Source: Xanthomonas populi
GTDB lineage: Bacteria > Pseudomonadota > Gammaproteobacteria > Xanthomonadales > Xanthomonadaceae
Direction: 5' to 3'
NCBI RefSeq assembly: GCF_002940065.1
Contig: NZ_MDEJ01000001.1
Coordinates: forward strand, 1-38,220
Length of the DNA stretch: 38,220 nucleotides
This document shows, one piece after another, positions 35,143 to 38,220 of this stretch (its first letter is position 1; each line of letters opens with the position of its first letter). A program made the position numbers and the translations under genes. A model generated the notes under the pieces. That model saw only the letters and a list, made by a program, of their open reading frames with translations, had not been told where the DNA came from and did no database searches.

Positions 35143-37071
35143 ATGATCGATTCCACCCGCTATCCGCGCCTGTCCCACATCCAGACCCCCGACCATCTGC
35201 GTCGCTTCGACGAGGGCGACCTCACCGCGATCGCGGAAGAACTGCGCTCCTACCTCATCGAGTCGGTGGGCAAGAGCGGCGGGCACTTCGCGGCCGGCCT
35301 GGGCGTGATCGAACTCACCGTCGCCCTGCACTACCTGTATCAGAGCCCGGTCGATCAGCTGGTGTGGGACGTGGGCCATCAGACCTACCCGCACAAGATC
35401 CTCACCGGGCGCCGCGACCAAATCCACACGGTCAAGCAGAAGGACGGCGTGGCGCCGTTCCCCAAGCGCGAAGAAAGCATTTACGACACCTTCGGTGTCG
35501 GCCATTCCTCGACCTCGATCTCGGCCGCGCTCGGCATGGCGATCGCCGCGCAGCGCAACGGCGACGACCGTAAGGTGGTCGCGGTGATCGGCGATGGCGC
35601 GATGACCGCCGGCATGGTCTACGAGGCGCTCAATCACGCCGGCGGCATGGACCCGGAGCCGAACCTGCTGGTGATACTCAACGACAACCGCATGTCGATC
35701 TCCGAAGCGGTGGGCGGGCTGACCAAGATGCTGGGCCGTGCCAGCGGCAGCCGCACGCTCAACGCGATCCGCGAGGGCGGCAAGAAGATCCTCGGCGACA
35801 AGAAGAACAACCCCACCGCGCGTTTCGTGCGGCGCTGGGAAGAACACTGGAAAGGCATGTTCGTGCCGTCCACGCTGTTCGAAGAAATGGGCTTCCACTA
35901 CACCGGCCCGATCGACGGCCACGACCTGCCCAGCCTGGTCGGCGCATTGAAGACCTTGAAGACGCTCAAGGGCCCGCAGTTGCTGCACGTCATCACCACC
36001 AAGGGCAAGGGCTACGAACTCGCCGAAGGCGACCAGATCGGCTACCACGCGGTGGGTCCGTTCGATCCGAGCAAGGGCCTGATTGCCAAGGCCGGCGCCA
36101 AGAAGCCGACCTATACCGACGTCTTCAGCGACTGGGTCTGCGACATGGCCGCGGCCGAGCCGAAGCTATTGGTGATCACCCCGGCGATGCGCGAAGGCTC
36201 GGGCCTGGTGCGTTTCAGCAAGGAATATCCGCAGCGCTATTTCGACGTGGCGATCGCCGAGCAGCACGCGGTGACGCTGGCCGCCGGCATGGCGACCCAG
36301 GGCGCAAAACCCGTTGTGGCGATCTATTCCACGTTCCTGCAACGCGGCTACGACCAGTTGGTGCATGACGTAGCGGTGCAGCAGCTGGATGTGCTTTTTG
36401 CGATCGATCGCGGCGGCGTGGTCGGCCCGGATGGCGCCACGCACGCAGGTAATCTGGACCTGAGCTTCCTGCGATGCGTGCCGCACATGGTGGTGATGGC
36501 GCCGGCCGACGAGGCCGAATGCCGCCAGATGCTGACCACCGGCATGCGCTACAAAGGCCCGGCCGCGGTGCGCTACCCGCGTGGCGTCGGCCCCGGCAGT
36601 ATGGTCGATACATCGCTCACCACCTTGCCGGTCGGCAAGGCACAGCTGCGCTGCAGCGGCGCACGCATCGCCCTGCTGGGCTTTGGCGCGAGTGTGGATG
36701 CGGCAGAAGCGGTCGGGCGCGAACTTGGCCTCACCGTGGTCAACATGCGCTTCATCAAACCGCTCGATAAAACCATGCTGCTTGAGCTTGCCAAGAGCCA
36801 CGAAGGCTTCGTCACCATCGAAGACAACGTCGTCGCCGGTGGCGCCGGCTCGGGCGTGGCGGAACTGCTCAACGCCGAAGCGATCACCATGCCGATGATG
36901 CACCTGGGCCTGCCGGACAGCTTCCAGCACCACGCCAGCCGCGAAGACCTGCTGGCCGAAGCTGGCATTGACCAGGCCGGTATCCGTGCCGCCGTGCTCA
37001 AACGCTGGCCGCAACTGATGGCCAGCAACGCGCCGTCGTTGAATGCTGCGGCGGGCGGAGGCTTGCGGTAG
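35143..37071 (+). CDS. dxs: 1-deoxy-D-xylulose-5-phosphate synthase
   Basis: The 642-residue TPP enzyme condenses pyruvate and glyceraldehyde 3-phosphate, the first step of the MEP isoprenoid pathway. The TPP motif is [18 protein letters not shown] (Asp151) with [11 protein letters not shown]. The catalytic Glu373 lies in [13 protein letters not shown], and the substrate-binding [16 protein letters not shown] and [12 protein letters not shown] are present. The C-terminal transketolase-C domain ([19 protein letters not shown]) is complete. Length is close to that of E. coli Dxs (620). I start it at 35143 ([11 protein letters not shown]), where homology begins. ATG 35104 would add 13 residues. 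The strongest ribosome site belongs to a minicistron just upstream. Confidence 0.95.
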   Translation: MIDSTRYPRLSHIQTPDHLRRFDEGDLTAIAEELRSYLIESVGKSGGHFAAGLGVIELTVALHYLYQSPVDQLVWDVGHQTYPHKILTGRRDQIHTVKQKDGVAPFPKREESIYDTFGVGHSSTSISAALGMAIAAQRNGDDRKVVAVIGDGAMTAGMVYEALNHAGGMDPEPNLLVILNDNRMSISEAVGGLTKMLGRASGSRTLNAIREGGKKILGDKKNNPTARFVRRWEEHWKGMFVPSTLFEEMGFHYTGPIDGHDLPSLVGALKTLKTLKGPQLLHVITTKGKGYELAEGDQIGYHAVGPFDPSKGLIAKAGAKKPTYTDVFSDWVCDMAAAEPKLLVITPAMREGSGLVRFSKEYPQRYFDVAIAEQHAVTLAAGMATQGAKPVVAIYSTFLQRGYDQLVHDVAVQQLDVLFAIDRGGVVGPDGATHAGNLDLSFLRCVPHMVVMAPADEAECRQMLTTGMRYKGPAAVRYPRGVGPGSMVDTSLTTLPVGKAQLRCSGARIALLGFGASVDAAEAVGRELGLTVVNMRFIKPLDKTMLLELAKSHEGFVTIEDNVVAGGAGSGVAELLNAEAITMPMMHLGLPDSFQHHASREDLLAEAGIDQAGIRAAVLKRWPQLMASNAPSLNAAAGGGLR

Positions 37072-37204
37072 TCACAAGTTGGTGACACGCAGCAGTCGTT
37101 GCGGCGGGTGATCGAAGAATCGCTGCAGCGCCAGCAATGGATCAGGGTGCGTGTTGACGCGGATGCGCTGACGCAATGCGCGACCAACCTCATGTGCTGA
37201 CGGA

Positions 37205-38220
37205 TTAGACCTGGGGCACAGCGCCGGTGTGCGCAAACGCATCCACCAACCGCACGATGCGCGCCTGCGCATCAATGGTGTGCAGTTCTGCCTGCAGTCC
37301 ACGCACGCCTGACGGCAGCTCGGTCGTGCCGAGCGCTTCGCGCAACAGCGCCGGCAAACCCTCCAACTCGCGCAACCACCATGCAGCTCCAGCGACCTGC
37401 AAGCGTGCCGCATGGTCGAACTGGTCGTAATACACGATCGATGGCAAGCCTGCGGCCAGGCAGGCATACAGAATGCCGGCGCCGCCGTGGTGCACCACCA
37501 GCGCGTAATGCTGCAGGTGCTGCGCATCGTCCAGATACGGCAGACGCTGATAGTTGCCGTGCGCCTGCTACTGCAGCGCTGCGATATCGCCATCGCTGAA
37601 AGGGAAGATCACCTCCGGGAACTGTGGCACCAGCGCGCGCAGCACCGCATCCATGCGCTGCTTGACCCAATGCAGATGCGTGCCCAGCGTCACCAGTACA
37701 TGCCGCCGCCCGGCGACGAACGCGGGCGACGCAACCGACGCTGGCGGTGTAGACAACTGCGGCCCGACGAAGCGCACGGCCGCAGGCCAGCGCTGCGCCA
37801 ACTCGAACGACGGCAGACCCAACGCCAGGATGCAGTGCGGCGAATACACCGCATCGCTGCGATCGCTGCGATGCATCGCCGGCAATCCGCAGGCACGCAT
37901 CCGGCTTTGATAAAATGCGTGCAGGGTCCGTTTGAAGCCACGCGTCAGCCGCCGCGCCACTGCATGCCAGATCCGCTGCCTGGCATTGGATGCTGGACGC
38001 AGACCGCCGAAATATGCGGGAGGCCCGTCGCTGGTTTCGAGCACGCAGTGCGACGGCATGCTGGTCCACCACGCTATTCCCATCGCCTGCGCGGCCAACC
38101 CCGCACTGGGCAGAGCGAAATCGACGATGATCAGGTCGGGCCTTCGCTCGGGCCAGCGCTCTTTCAGCACATCCCCCATCCGCCCCATCAAGCCAAGCGC
38201 GTAGTGCAGTTGTCGGCGCA
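37205..38220 (-). pseudogene. MGT-type glycosyltransferase (GT1/GT28 fold) with an amber stop, partial
   Basis: The gene enters from beyond the right edge and ends at the TAA at 37205-37207. It encodes a UDP-glycosyltransferase-like protein of the MGT/rhamnosyltransferase (RhlB-like) type. Recognisable parts are DLIIVDFALPSAGLAAQAMG in the N-lobe, HVLVTLGTHLHWVKQRMDAV opening the C-lobe, and the nucleotide-sugar motif VVHHGGAGILYACLAAGLPS. A TAG at 37568-37570 interrupts the frame (ALQ-stop-QAHGNYQ). The same frame continues without other damage, so a single CAG-to-TAG change is the simplest cause. The truncated product would lack the donor-binding HHGGAG motif and be inactive unless the stop is suppressed. 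The acceptor is unknown. The gene converges with dxs across 133 empty bases. Confidence 0.72.

Noticed and set aside
37072..37204. A minus-strand extension of the glycosyltransferase frame down to 37072
   Set aside because: The conserved frame ends at the TAA 37205-37207. The frame reaching 37072 is a different, motif-free frame.

Overview
The window looks like a chromosomal segment of a Xanthomonas species (Gammaproteobacteria, Lysobacterales). The DNA is GC-rich with strongly biased codon use. The gene order ftsY-mutY-yggX, the 2-C-methylerythritol pathway gene dxs, the secreted glycosidases and peptidases, the inverted repeats built on TAGGAGCGCGCTTGCGCGCG, and IS30/IS5/IS481-type remnants all fit that genus. 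The assignment rests on family recognition and memory of the genus, not on a database search.

Layout. Positions 1-1033 are a mobile-element scar: the tail of an IS30-type transposase, the C-terminal part of an RloC/PrrC-like AAA ATPase, and the first 40 codons of an IS5-type transposase. Positions 1128-6629 hold a Tat-exported (alpha/alpha)6-type glycosidase-like protein on the minus strand, an S53 (sedolisin/kumamolisin) peptidase on the plus strand, and a DUF5694-like protein whose signal peptide is separated from its body by a frameshift. Positions 6630-7242 are non-coding with two strong inverted repeats. A small orphan flagellar-rod-like protein follows on the minus strand.

Positions 7767-23509 form one co-directional minus-strand block of twelve genes, read from high to low coordinates. 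They are 4-hydroxyproline 2-epimerase, a three-part D-hydroxyproline dehydrogenase (FAD oxidase, 2Fe-2S protein, FAD/BFD protein), a DapA-fold pyrroline-4-hydroxy-2-carboxylate deaminase, alpha-ketoglutarate semialdehyde dehydrogenase, an M24 Xaa-Pro-type dipeptidase, two tandem DUF885 putative metallopeptidases, an APC permease, a truncated S9 peptidase and a GH35-like beta-galactosidase. Many neighbours overlap by 1-11 bases. A PAS-AraC regulator is divergently placed at the head of the block. The core is the complete route from L-hydroxyproline to alpha-ketoglutarate. The flanking peptidases, glycosidase and permease suggest that the whole stretch is a locus for stripping and consuming hydroxyproline-rich plant cell-wall glycoproteins. 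That wider reading is inference.

Positions 24592-27702 carry ftsY, mutY and yggX (housekeeping). Positions about 27958-30790 are a decayed region: a frameshifted histidine kinase/response regulator remnant cut by an IS481-type remnant, an intact methyltransferase, a broken secreted-protein gene whose 5' part is replaced by an IS5-type remnant, and then tRNA-Phe(GAA). Positions 31047-34895 hold a lipocalin, a LEA14-like lipoprotein, an acyl-CoA dehydrogenase and an HNH endonuclease. Positions 35143-37071 are dxs. The right edge is a glycosyltransferase gene interrupted by an amber stop. No CRISPR array, rRNA or intact transposon is visible.
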